This document shows, one piece after another, positions 33,426-41,510 of a DNA stretch of 64,000 bases. The notes under the pieces are model-generated. The model was not told the DNA's origin, did no database searches, and saw only the letters and a program-made list of their open reading frames with translations. The first letter of the stretch is position 1; the number at the start of each line of letters is the position of its first letter. Location of the stretch: positions 62,001 to 126,000 of the forward strand of contig NZ_FOCZ01000017.1 in the NCBI RefSeq assembly GCF_900110245.1. The letters are read 5' to 3'. Both the position numbers and the translations under genes were made by a program. This stretch comes from Niastella yeongjuensis. Lineage in GTDB: Bacteria > Bacteroidota > Bacteroidia > Chitinophagales > Chitinophagaceae.

Positions 33426-34562
33426 TCAATCGTCCTGCAGCTTCAGATCGGCGATCACCGGGTAATGATCTGACCAGGGTGCCAGGAAGCGATTGTACTG
33501 CAATACTTCGAATTTTTTATCGGCCAGGATATAATCGATACGCAGGGTAGGCGATACGGCGGTAAAGCTGCGGCCAATGCCTTTGCCTTTTCTCACAAAA
33601 ACATCCTGCCGGTTACCCTTTATATGAAAATAAGTATATGAGTTGGGCACATCGTTAAAATCGCCACAAATTATTTCCGGGTACGGACAGCTATCCAGTT
33701 TATTGCGCACCAGGTCGGCCTGAAATCCGCGGAAGGCATAGCCCTGCCGTAACTTTTTTATTATTGAGCGGGAAGCCATTACCATACTGTCGTCTGCTGA
33801 TTTTATGATCTCGATGCTCCGGTAGTCGTTTTTCTGAAACAGCACCGATTGCAGGTGGGTGGTGTAGATCCTGATCTTTTTACCATTCACCAGCAGGTCG
33901 GCACTGATGAGGCTTTCGGCAGCACGTAAATTGGCAGGATCCGGATACAGTACCCGCTGGGTATCAACAATGGGAAAACGTGAAAAAATGGCTACCCCCG
34001 CCTGAAAACGTCCGCTTGTTCTGCCATAATCAATAACCCGGTAATAGTAGGGATAATTCAACTGTGTAATGGCGTTGGTATTGCTGGTGGTAAACGATTT
34101 GCCCAGCTCCAGAAATTCCTGAAAACACAGCACGTCCGCATTCTGCTCCTTTATAAAAGCAATCATCTTTTTGCGGTAGTCCTTATGTTCTTTTATTTTT
34201 TTGTTATGGTCATCGAACCAATGCACATTCCAGGTCATAATACGCAATGCGTCTTTATCCTTTTGGAGGGTGAAGGCGGAACTGGCGAAATGCATGCCCA
34301 GAAAAACGCGGATATTTCCAAAGCCGATCAACAGGATCACGGCAGACAGGATCGCCCATTTTGAACGCAGGATGAGCCAGAAAACGAGGAAGAAAAAAAG
34401 CAGGATCAGCAGTACCGGAAAGCCCAGCCCCAATAAGGAGAAAAACCACCATTTAGAGGGATGCAGCCATGCATTGGCACAGGCTATCAGGAAAAGACCC
34501 GCGATAACCACGTTCAATATAATGCACAACCGCTTTGTGAATGTTCTAACAAACCGGGCCAT
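33426..34562 (-). CDS. Membrane-anchored endonuclease/exonuclease/phosphatase family protein
   Basis: A 378-residue protein. Three hydrophobic segments near the N-terminus (about 10-30, 42-66, 70-95: LCIILNVVIAGLFLIACANA, FPVLLILLFFFLVFWLIL, AILSAVILLIGFGNIRVFLG) anchor it, and a DNase I-like phosphodiesterase domain follows: RIMTWNVHWFDD, DVLCFQEFLELG, IICGDFNDVPNSYTY and the C-terminal SDHYPVIADL. The four canonical metal and catalytic positions (Asn, Glu, Asp-x-Asn, Asp-His) are present. Substrate is unknown; related Bacteroidota proteins are considered phosphodiesterases or nucleases. Nine bases separate it from the rhomboid gene upstream, so the two form an operon. Confidence 0.85.
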   Translation of the reverse strand: MARFVRTFTKRLCIILNVVIAGLFLIACANAWLHPSKWWFFSLLGLGFPVLLILLFFFLVFWLILRSKWAILSAVILLIGFGNIRVFLGMHFASSAFTLQKDKDALRIMTWNVHWFDDHNKKIKEHKDYRKKMIAFIKEQNADVLCFQEFLELGKSFTTSNTNAITQLNYPYYYRVIDYGRTSGRFQAGVAIFSRFPIVDTQRVLYPDPANLRAAESLISADLLVNGKKIRIYTTHLQSVLFQKNDYRSIEIIKSADDSMVMASRSIIKKLRQGYAFRGFQADLVRNKLDSCPYPEIICGDFNDVPNSYTYFHIKGNRQDVFVRKGKGIGRSFTAVSPTLRIDYILADKKFEVLQYNRFLAPWSDHYPVIADLKLQDD

Positions 34563-34571
34563 ATTTTAAAA

Positions 34572-35498
34572 TTACAATTCTTCGTCTTCCGCAGCCCGTT
34601 TCAGAATATCTTTTTCTTCATCGGTGAGAAAACGGTAGCCTTGCTGGTTGATCTTATCCAGTATTTCGTCAATCCTTTTCTGGGTAATGTTGGGAATCTT
34701 TTTATAGGGCTGGGTGCCTCTGGTATTGTAATGCAGATCGGTTTTTGCGGTTTTCTTCCAGTTCTTCCGGTCGGGGTTGAACAAATTTCCAAACCAGTCA
34801 AAGAAGTTATTCATCCAGATACTCCAATCGTGCCCACGACGCATTTGATAAACAAACAGGAACCCAACGGCAGCACCGGCTATATGGGCAAAAGCACCGG
34901 GTGGGGTCTTTTGGGCTGCTATCAATGAAACATCGATGATCAAATACAGAACGGTCAGGATCCACAGCGGGACCCCGCCATTTATCATGGGGAAGATGCG
35001 GTAATCAGGAGCGAGCGAAGTAGCGGCCACAGCAATGGCCATAATACCGGCCGATGCCCCTACCAGGGTAACTGCGGGGCCTGCAGGTACCAGTTTGGGA
35101 ACCAGGTTGTAACAGGCTACAAAAAACAGTGCAGCACCAAAACTGCCGTATATGAAAACAGGAATGAGCTTATTATTGCCGGTAAGGTCCTGGAAAATAT
35201 AGCCGAATGCCCAAAGCCACAGGATATTTCCCAAAACATCCCAGGGATCGCTGTGCATGAACATGAAGGAGAGGAGCGTCCAGGGGCGGGTCATCATTTT
35301 TTCAAAATCACCGGGTACTACCAGCCAGTTAAAGATATTCTGATCGAAGGCCGACATATCCTTTTCGGCGATCTTATACACCAGCCAGATGAATTTGAAA
35401 ATACAGAACACTATGGCCAGCACGCCAATGAGAAAAACCAGGTTGTTCCCATCCTGGCCCAGTCCTATTTTCTTCCTATACCTATCTTCGCTTAGCAC
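34572..35498 (-). CDS. Rhomboid-family intramembrane serine protease
   Basis: A 308-residue membrane protease. The nucleophile is in the GASAG motif (TLVGASAGIMAIA) and the histidine in AFAHIAGAAVGFLF; RPWTLLSFMFMHSD matches the rhomboid L1 loop and HNILW-like segment (WDVLGNILWLWAFG). About six membrane helices, then a basic cytoplasmic tail of about 85 residues (KRIDEILDKINQQGYRFLTDEEKDIL) that is common in this Bacteroidota subgroup. It is immediately upstream of the EEP gene and downstream of a second rhomboid. Confidence 0.9.
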   Translation of the reverse strand: MLSEDRYRKKIGLGQDGNNLVFLIGVLAIVFCIFKFIWLVYKIAEKDMSAFDQNIFNWLVVPGDFEKMMTRPWTLLSFMFMHSDPWDVLGNILWLWAFGYIFQDLTGNNKLIPVFIYGSFGAALFFVACYNLVPKLVPAGPAVTLVGASAGIMAIAVAATSLAPDYRIFPMINGGVPLWILTVLYLIIDVSLIAAQKTPPGAFAHIAGAAVGFLFVYQMRRGHDWSIWMNNFFDWFGNLFNPDRKNWKKTAKTDLHYNTRGTQPYKKIPNITQKRIDEILDKINQQGYRFLTDEEKDILKRAAEDEEL

Positions 35499-35606
35499 GG
35501 AATAAATTTTAGTGAATTTAAAAAATCATTCGATCCTCCCCGGGATTCAATCGGTTTAACTTACCGCTAATTTAACAGCCAAAGTGTAGTTAAAGTTGGC
35601 GATCGA

Positions 35607-36302
35607 TCAATAAAAGGTTCGCCGGTTGTTCCTGTTCATTGTTATTACCAGAATCAGACCAACAATTGCACCGCCCACATGGGCAAAATGGGCTACATTG
35701 TCGCCATAGCTGGGATTGATACCACCAAACAGGTCAAGCAGGAAGTACCCGATAATCACATATTTCGCTTTAACCGGAAACGGCAATGGGAAAATGAATA
35801 AGGGCGTGTTTGGGAAAATATAGGCAAAGCCGGCCATTACCCCGTTAATAGCGCCCGAAGCTCCCACTACAGTAGTATAGTAAATAGCTCCGCCGCGCAT
35901 TTTGTATTCTTCCAGCGATATGGCGCCACTGTTTAATTTATTCGTAAGCATTTCCATACTTACAGCCAATACCCCCAGCTGAACCAGGGCGGCGCCCAGG
36001 CCACAGATCAAATAAAAAATAAGGAACCGCTTGCTCCCCCATACATCTTCAAGCGTTGAACCGAACATCCAAAGCACAAACATGTTCATAAGAATATGAA
36101 AAGGTGCCAGGCTGTGCATGAACATATAGGTCACCAACTGCCATCCCCTAAAATCCGGGTTCTCATAGTGGTGAAGCGCCAGCAGGTTTATAAAAGGTTC
36201 CTTGAAGGTTATTTCAGCAATCCAGAATAACACATTTGCAATAATAAGGTTCTTAATTACCGGTGGAATTGACTGAAAACCCCTCGGTCGTATATCTGCC
36301 AT
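35607..36302 (-). CDS. Rhomboid-family intramembrane serine protease
   Basis: A 231-residue six-helix rhomboid core. Catalytic residues are in GASGAINGVMAG and HFAHVGGAIVGLIL, and WQLVTYMFMHS with HILMNMFVLWMFG gives the other family landmarks. It lacks the cytoplasmic tail of its neighbour, so the two are different paralogues rather than a recent duplication. A TAnnTTTG-like AAACTTTG lies four bases before the ATG. Substrate unknown. Confidence 0.9.
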   Translation of the reverse strand: MADIRPRGFQSIPPVIKNLIIANVLFWIAEITFKEPFINLLALHHYENPDFRGWQLVTYMFMHSLAPFHILMNMFVLWMFGSTLEDVWGSKRFLIFYLICGLGAALVQLGVLAVSMEMLTNKLNSGAISLEEYKMRGGAIYYTTVVGASGAINGVMAGFAYIFPNTPLFIFPLPFPVKAKYVIIGYFLLDLFGGINPSYGDNVAHFAHVGGAIVGLILVITMNRNNRRTFY

Positions 36303-36368
36303 TCTACAAAGTTTTGTACGTGAATTTCGGTATGTTTTGTTACAAATAAGGCAGTGAGATTGTTATTT

Positions 36369-37781
36369 TTAGCCTTTGAGTTTTAACTGCGCCACATTTT
36401 CGATATGATGTGTATGCGGGAACATATCAACAGGTTGCACATAGGTCACTTCATATTTCTCGTCGAGTAAATTCAGGTCTCTAGCCTGTGTGGCCGGGTT
36501 GCAGCTTACATAAACAACCAGCGGGGCTTCGGTTTCCAGAATTTTACGTACCAGCTTTTCATGCATACCGGCCCTGGGTGGATCGGTAATGACCACATCA
36601 GGTTTTCCATGCAATTCAAAAAATTCACTGGTACAAACGTCTATTACATCGCCTGCAAAAAATTTCGCATGTTCAATATGGTTGAGGGCTGCGTTCTCCC
36701 ATGCATCGGTAATAGCTTCCTGCACCGTTTCAACCCCTATTATTTTTTTGGCTTTGTCGCTTACAAACAACCCAATGCTGCCGGTACCGCAATACAGGTC
36801 GTACACAGTTTCGTTACCGGTTAAGCAGGCCAGGTCGCGGGTAACCTGGTACAACCGTTCGGCCTGGCGGGTATTGGTTTGAAAGAACGATTTGGGCCCG
36901 ATCTTGAATTGCAGCTTTTCCAGCGTTTCAATAATATACCCTTTGCCAAAATACGCTTTAGGCTCCAGGTCGTATATGGTATCGTTCTTTTTGGGATTGA
37001 TGGTATACAGCAGGGTAGTGATACCCGGCACCTGTTTCAGCAGGTGGTCGAACAGGCGGACCCTTTCTTTTTCATCCTCATAACCAAAACAAACATTCAC
37101 CATTACTTCGCCGGTGGTGGCCACCCGAACTATGAGGGTGCGCAGCCAGCCATGGTGAAAACGGATATCATAAAAAGTAAGATTGTTCTCTTTTGCATAT
37201 TCCCGGATCGTATTCTTGATAGCGTTAACCGGTTCTGCCATCAGGTGACAGGTGTTTATATCGATCACTTTATCGAACAGGCGGGGCACGTGAAAGCCGA
37301 GGGCATTTTCCTGGTCGATGGTAGCCTCTTTTGCCGCTGCGATTTCGGAGGGTAATAAATACCGGCGGTTGCTAAAGGTAAATTCCAGCTTATTGCGGTA
37401 ACGCGCCGTTTCGGTACATCCGATAATGGGTTGAATGGGCGGCAGCTGCACTTTACCGATCCGTTTCAGGTTTTGCGTTACCTCATTCTCTTTGTATTGC
37501 AATTGTTTTTCATAAGGCAGCATTTGCCATTTACAGCCGCCGCAAACACCAAAATGTTCGCAAAAAGGGGTTACCCGGTCGGGGCTCAGGGAGTGGAAAT
37601 GAATGGCCTTGCCTTCACCCCATTCTTTTTTGCTTTTTGACAGTTGTACATCTACTACATCGCCGGGTACGGCGCCTTCAATAAAGATCACTTTGCCGTC
37701 GATTTTGCTCAGCGCTTTGCCTTCTGCCGCATAATCTTCAACAGCAACCTGTTGTAACACCGGCTTCTTCTTTTTATTCAT
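36369..37781 (-). CDS. rlmD: 23S rRNA (uracil-1939-C5)-methyltransferase, RlmD/RumA family
   Basis: A 470-residue SAM-dependent tRNA/rRNA m5U methyltransferase. The N-terminal TRAM domain (to about 60) precedes an iron-sulphur cluster with Cys74, Cys80 and Cys83 in FCEHFGVCGGCKWQ and a fourth Cys in IDINTCHLM. The catalytic part has the SAM motif YDLYCGTGSIGLF, ITDPPRAGM and the nucleophile VSCNPATQARD. Whether the true target is U1939 or U747 cannot be fixed by eye. The -7 box TATCTTTG is only four bases before the ATG (leaderless). Confidence 0.9.
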   Translation of the reverse strand: MNKKKKPVLQQVAVEDYAAEGKALSKIDGKVIFIEGAVPGDVVDVQLSKSKKEWGEGKAIHFHSLSPDRVTPFCEHFGVCGGCKWQMLPYEKQLQYKENEVTQNLKRIGKVQLPPIQPIIGCTETARYRNKLEFTFSNRRYLLPSEIAAAKEATIDQENALGFHVPRLFDKVIDINTCHLMAEPVNAIKNTIREYAKENNLTFYDIRFHHGWLRTLIVRVATTGEVMVNVCFGYEDEKERVRLFDHLLKQVPGITTLLYTINPKKNDTIYDLEPKAYFGKGYIIETLEKLQFKIGPKSFFQTNTRQAERLYQVTRDLACLTGNETVYDLYCGTGSIGLFVSDKAKKIIGVETVQEAITDAWENAALNHIEHAKFFAGDVIDVCTSEFFELHGKPDVVITDPPRAGMHEKLVRKILETEAPLVVYVSCNPATQARDLNLLDEKYEVTYVQPVDMFPHTHHIENVAQLKLKG

Positions 37782-37785
37782 GGCG

Positions 37786-37793
37786 CAAAGATA
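37786..37793 (-). promoter_or_regulatory. -7 promoter element of rlmD
   Basis: TATCTTTG on the minus strand, exact TAnnTTTG, followed by CGCC and the ATG: predicted leaderless transcript. Confidence 0.65.
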
Positions 37794-37803
37794 GCTTTAC
37801 TGC

Positions 37804-37838
37804 CAATAAAAAGGCAGCCCCGAATTAACAGGGCTGCC
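37804..37838 (-). terminator. Terminator-like hairpin upstream of rlmD
   Basis: GGCAGCCC (37813-37820) with GGGCTGCC (37831-37838); on the minus strand TTTTTATT follows. It would stop read-through from msrB and the repeat region. Confidence 0.75.
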
Positions 37839-37997
37839 ACCTTCACGCTATTATTACAAGCAAAAATAGACCAGTGGTTAAAGAACCACAGTCGTTACTT
37901 TTATAACATCGGTCTGCGCTATAAGGTTGCTCCATTCCAGATTTTTGCTTTTTATTTAATATTAACCCTTATCGTTTGATAAACATCTTGCGGAAAG

Positions 37998-38220
37998 GGC
38001 AAAAGGCAGAAGGCAGAGGGCAGAGATAAAAGGCAGTGGGCAGTAGGCAGTAGGCAGTGGGAAAAAAAGCAATAGGCAATGGGGAAACGCAGAAAACAAA
38101 GGGCAGCGTCGCCGCTGCCCCAACCGTTTAACATATAATTTAGAACTCAATAACCCAATAACTTACGAACTGAGAACTGAGTACTCAAAACTTTCAACTT
38201 AAAACTTTAAACTAAAAACT
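37998..38220. repeat. Heptanucleotide repeat arrays, locus E
   Basis: Part 1 (37998-38087): GGCAAAA, GGCAGAA, GGCAGAG, GGCAGAG, then after a one-base phase slip GGCAGTG, GGCAGTA, GGCAGTA, GGCAGTG, GGAAAAA, AAGCAAT, AGGCAAT, GGGGAAA. Part 2 (about 38142-38220): units ending in AAC or TAC every 7 nt, e.g. TGAGAAC, TGAGTAC, TCAAAAC, TTTCAAC, TTAAAAC, TTTAAAC, TAAAAAC. Part 2 reaches the msrB stop codon. Confidence 0.85.
38093..38120 (-). terminator. Terminator after msrB
   Basis: On the minus strand GGGCAGCG-GCGA-CGCTGCCC, a stem capped by a GNRA tetraloop, followed by TTTGTTTTC. It lies 100 bp past the msrB stop, inside repeat locus E. Confidence 0.75.
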
Positions 38221-38798
38221 TACTCCCCCTTCTTCTGTTCCCCTTCATTGTACTTTTTTTCCGCTGCCTGGGCTTTTTCAAAATCGAGTACTACTCCATT
38301 TATGCAATAGCGTAAACCGGTTGGCGGTGGACCGTCGTCAAAAACGTGCCCCAGATGCGCTTTACAACGGCCGCATTCTACTTCGGTGCGGGTCATCCCA
38401 TGGGAGTTATCGGCCAGGTAAATGATGCTGCTTTTGCTTATTGGCTGGTAAAAGCTGGGCCAGCCGCAGCCGCTTTCAAATTTGGTATCGCTTTTAAACA
38501 GGGGGTTGCCACAGGCCGCGCAGTAATAAGTGCCCACTTCTTTTGAATTTTCAAACTTACTGGTCCAGGGTCTTTCGGTACCCTTTTCCCGGGCAATTTC
38601 ATACACGTCGGCAGGCAGGATCTTTCTCCATTCATCATCGCTGATATTCACCTTCGACGAGTCGGTGCGGGAATAAACGTTGTTCTTCTTTGATGTATCC
38701 ATATTTGCTTTTTTCGGTGTATTAGATTGAGAATAAGAGCATTGCTGTAAAATCACGGCCAGCATCAGTAGTGTCAGGCTCTGTAAAACGCGCTTCAT
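38220..38798 (-). CDS. msrB: Peptide-methionine (R)-S-oxide reductase, lipoprotein
   Basis: A 192-residue exported MsrB that repairs oxidised methionine (R-sulphoxide). Start at MKRVLQSLTLLMLAVILQQC: the signal peptide ends in a lipobox with Cys20, so it should be a lipoprotein of the envelope. The enzymatic domain shows ILPADVYEIAREKGTERPWT, zinc pairs CAACG and CGRC, FESGCGWPSF, and the catalytic cysteine in RYCINGVVLDF. A start 12 codons upstream was rejected because the -7 box TACATTTG lies in it. Confidence 0.92.
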   Translation of the reverse strand: MKRVLQSLTLLMLAVILQQCSYSQSNTPKKANMDTSKKNNVYSRTDSSKVNISDDEWRKILPADVYEIAREKGTERPWTSKFENSKEVGTYYCAACGNPLFKSDTKFESGCGWPSFYQPISKSSIIYLADNSHGMTRTEVECGRCKAHLGHVFDDGPPPTGLRYCINGVVLDFEKAQAAEKKYNEGEQKKGE

Positions 38799-38818
38799 AA
38801 AAATTTGATTATGTTTCC

Positions 38819-38826
38819 CAAATGTA
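38819..38826 (-). promoter_or_regulatory. -7 promoter element of msrB
   Basis: TACATTTG on the minus strand, exact TAnnTTTG, 20 bases before the chosen ATG. Confidence 0.6.
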
Positions 38827-39053
38827 CGTAGCAAGGGGGCGGTTTGGATGTCTGTTAACCGACACCTTACAAGAGCTTAACATTTTGTTTAGGGTATGGT
38901 TTTAGCGGTGCCGCCGGTTATCCCCACCAATATATTAATAAAATCACGCGAACCCTTGTATTTACAGCACCAGCAGCAAGAAAAACCGGTTCTGATTAAA
39001 TAATTTTTAATCGGAAAGCCCATATTCTAAAGAGATTATTTCTGTCGTTGGTT

Positions 39054-39061
39054 TATATTTG
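39054..39061 (+). promoter_or_regulatory. -7 promoter element of adk
   Basis: TATATTTG, exact TAnnTTTG, 26 bases before the adk ATG; no good TTG was seen at the usual upstream distance. Confidence 0.6.
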
Positions 39062-39087
39062 CCGACTCATAAAGGGACTAACTAAAC

Positions 39088-39669
39088 ATGTTTAATCTTA
39101 TATTATTTGGACCTCCCGGCAGCGGAAAAGGAACTCAATCGGAGAAATTAATTGATAGATTTGGTTGGATCCACCTTTCCACCGGTGATTTGTTGCGTAA
39201 GGAAATTGCGAATGAAACCCAGTTGGGTTTAGAAGCAAAAGCATTTATGGATAAGGGCCAACTGGTGCCCGATGAAGTAGTGATCGGCATGATCGGCTCC
39301 GCCCTCGATGCCAACCCTACCGCCAAAGGCTTTTTGTTCGATGGTTTCCCCAGAACAGTTGCCCAGGCAGAAGCACTGGATGTTTTACTAACCAGCAAAA
39401 CCAGTGAAATTACCCTGGTACTTGCCCTTGAAGTTGGTGAAGAAGAACTGGTAACCCGATTGTTGAACAGAGGTAAAACCAGCAGCCGCAGTGATGACCG
39501 TGATGAGAATGTGATCCGCAAGCGTTTGCTGGAATATGAGAACAAAACGGCCGCAGTTGCTCACCACTATGCAAAGTTCGACAAAGTGGCTAAAGTAAAA
39601 GGCGAAGGCAGCATCGATGAGATCTTCCAATCGCTGCGCGAGCAAATTGAAGCCCGTCAACCGGCATAA
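39088..39669 (+). CDS. adk: Adenylate kinase
   Basis: A 193-residue enzyme interconverting ATP + AMP and 2 ADP. The P-loop is GPPGSGKGTQ near the N-terminus; the AMP-binding segment is HLSTGDLLRKEI; FDGFPRTVAQAEAL and the arginines of RGKTSSRSDDRDENVIRKR are in place. The lid is the short, zinc-free type usual for Bacteroidota. Monocistronic. Confidence 0.97.
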   Translation: MFNLILFGPPGSGKGTQSEKLIDRFGWIHLSTGDLLRKEIANETQLGLEAKAFMDKGQLVPDEVVIGMIGSALDANPTAKGFLFDGFPRTVAQAEALDVLLTSKTSEITLVLALEVGEEELVTRLLNRGKTSSRSDDRDENVIRKRLLEYENKTAAVAHHYAKFDKVAKVKGEGSIDEIFQSLREQIEARQPA

Positions 39670-39692
39670 AGTAATTTTCAGACAAATATTTT

Positions 39693-39738
39693 AAAGGCGT
39701 CCTCCTCCTTCGCTCAGGATCGGGACGCCTTTGCTTTT
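39693..39738. terminator. Bidirectional terminator after adk
   Basis: AAAGGCGTCC pairs with GGACGCCTTT; the plus strand continues GCTTTTTAAT and the minus strand TAAAATATTTG. It separates convergent adk and the esterase gene. Confidence 0.8.
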
Positions 39739-41447
39739 TAATATCGCCAGCTGTTGAGATCGGCGCCTGCCGGTGCTCTTTTCTTCACTTCTTCGGCCCA
39801 TTTGGTAATGAACATCTGGTGATATCGCAACCGGGAAATATAATTCGGTTGGGTATGATCGCCATTCCAGCAATGTTCGGCCCGGTCGCCATAATCCACT
39901 TCGCCATTGTAGGCGGGGTCCTGCAGGGCCTTCAGCATTTCCTCGGTAAAATATACGGCATTGTTCAGGTAGTAGTTATCCATGTCACCACAGTATATAT
40001 GCACCTTTCCGGTTAGCTGCTGGCCGATCTTTGGCCAGTCCCTTTTCATGATCCATGACAGGTCATAATGTTCTTTCCAGTAAGTAGCTACAGTGCTGTC
40101 GATAACCCCGGTTTGTTTATCGAAGATCCGTTTGGGATAACCATCGGCTCCAACGGGCGAGAACACCGCCTCCCAAATATCCCATTGTTGGCCGCTGCGG
40201 GTCTTTGTGCCCAGGGTTAGCTCGCGGTAATTCATTTGTTGTATGGTAGCACTCACCTGACCCAGGTAATTGCGATGTCCGGGCCGGGCTGTTTTTTTAA
40301 AATCACCTTCTTCGAAATAGGCGTTTTTGTCTTTGTACAGATTAAATACGGTATACGCCCTGAAATCGATCGGGTCCGGACAGGCAGCATAACAGCCATT
40401 GTATTCACCGGGGTAGAACACCTGCGCCGCCAGCACTTCCCAACCTCCTGTACTGCCGCCATACATAAAACGCGCCCAGCCCTGACCAATACCCCGAAAG
40501 CGTTTTTCTATTTCGGGTATCAGTTCATACGTAATGGCATCGCCATAGGGGCCCAGGTTTTCGCTGTTCACTGCATAAGAGTCATCGTAATAAGGATTGG
40601 CATGTTGTATTTCAATGGCAATTACCCGTGGAAAACCAGGGCCTGTCCATTGTTTATAGAAGTTATAGTTCTCCTGCTGCACAATCTTGTTATACCCTTT
40701 CAGGTTGAACCGGGCAATATAATCGGGTTGTAAAGCCGTGTCTGGTGGTGTGGTACGAAAACCGCCGAAATCACCAGGGAAATGGCCATGAAAAATAGCC
40801 AGCGGGTACCTTACCTCCGGGTGGGTATCCCAGCCTTCGGGCAACAGGATGTGAGCACCCAAATACATGGGCCGGCCCCAGAACTCCGTGAGCAGTTTAC
40901 TCTGGATCTTTATGTGCTTAATATATTTCGTATCGGCCGGTTCTTTTATGGCCGGGATCACTTCTGTTAAATCAAGGTGGATGATATTTTTCAACCGGCC
41001 ATCAATGTGCAGCTTCACCGGCTTTGAATACAAATTGCCCGGTGCCAGGTTCCATTGCTGGCCTTCGCCCCTGTCCATAGGCAGTTTTACCACATGACCG
41101 TCTTTGCGATGAAAGGTTTCATAACGGTGCAGTAAAGCCTGTACATAGTAATCACCGGATGGCAGCTGTTGCAGGCTTTGAATAGGGTATCCCCATTCTT
41201 TGGCGGTGAATCGTTTTGACTCAGCCGGTTGCCAGTTCTCCACATCAAGCCCAAACGCCTGTTGGGTAATGGCGTCATCGCTTATCTGGAACCGTGGTTC
41301 CTGGCCATTGTTTTTTGATAATAATAACAACAGGCGGCCATCGAGCGGTTGTGCACTTTGCTTAGAAGAAAAACTCACCAGTATGGCTTGTTGGGAAAAA
41401 CAGGCAGTTGTATAAAGTAAAAGTATACAGCAGAATAGTTTTCTCAT
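39738..41447 (-). CDS. Secreted esterase-like alpha/beta hydrolase
   Basis: A 569-residue exported protein. Signal peptide MRKLFCCILLLYTTACFSQ; an N-terminal beta-rich region of about 170 residues; then a hydrolase domain related to putative esterases (PF00756): YPLAIFHGHFPGDFGG, FPRVIAIEIQHANPYYDDSYAVN, nucleophile elbow YGGSTGGWE (G-x-S-x-G) and the late histidine in EHCWNGDHTQPNY. HIYCGDMDNYYLN may supply the acid. Substrate not identifiable. Start chosen to give the signal peptide; a TTG ten codons upstream is unlikely. Confidence 0.82.
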   Translation of the reverse strand: MRKLFCCILLLYTTACFSQQAILVSFSSKQSAQPLDGRLLLLLSKNNGQEPRFQISDDAITQQAFGLDVENWQPAESKRFTAKEWGYPIQSLQQLPSGDYYVQALLHRYETFHRKDGHVVKLPMDRGEGQQWNLAPGNLYSKPVKLHIDGRLKNIIHLDLTEVIPAIKEPADTKYIKHIKIQSKLLTEFWGRPMYLGAHILLPEGWDTHPEVRYPLAIFHGHFPGDFGGFRTTPPDTALQPDYIARFNLKGYNKIVQQENYNFYKQWTGPGFPRVIAIEIQHANPYYDDSYAVNSENLGPYGDAITYELIPEIEKRFRGIGQGWARFMYGGSTGGWEVLAAQVFYPGEYNGCYAACPDPIDFRAYTVFNLYKDKNAYFEEGDFKKTARPGHRNYLGQVSATIQQMNYRELTLGTKTRSGQQWDIWEAVFSPVGADGYPKRIFDKQTGVIDSTVATYWKEHYDLSWIMKRDWPKIGQQLTGKVHIYCGDMDNYYLNNAVYFTEEMLKALQDPAYNGEVDYGDRAEHCWNGDHTQPNYISRLRYHQMFITKWAEEVKKRAPAGADLNSWRY

Positions 41448-41510
41448 GTGACTCATTTGATCACAAAAGATAAACAAATATTGTGAGTTGCGAGGGGCCC
41501 GCGGTAGGCA

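Larger units (their letters stand above)
37782..38219. other. Intergenic region between msrB and rlmD
   Basis: It holds the rlmD promoter, two minus-strand hairpin terminators (37804-37838 and 38093-38120) and the two-part heptanucleotide array E. No coding sequence is supported; the frames across it are read-throughs of the repeats. Confidence 0.7.

Noticed and set aside
37952-38150. Two 60-62 codon frames between rlmD and msrB
   Set aside because: They only translate the heptanucleotide repeats into low-complexity sequence.
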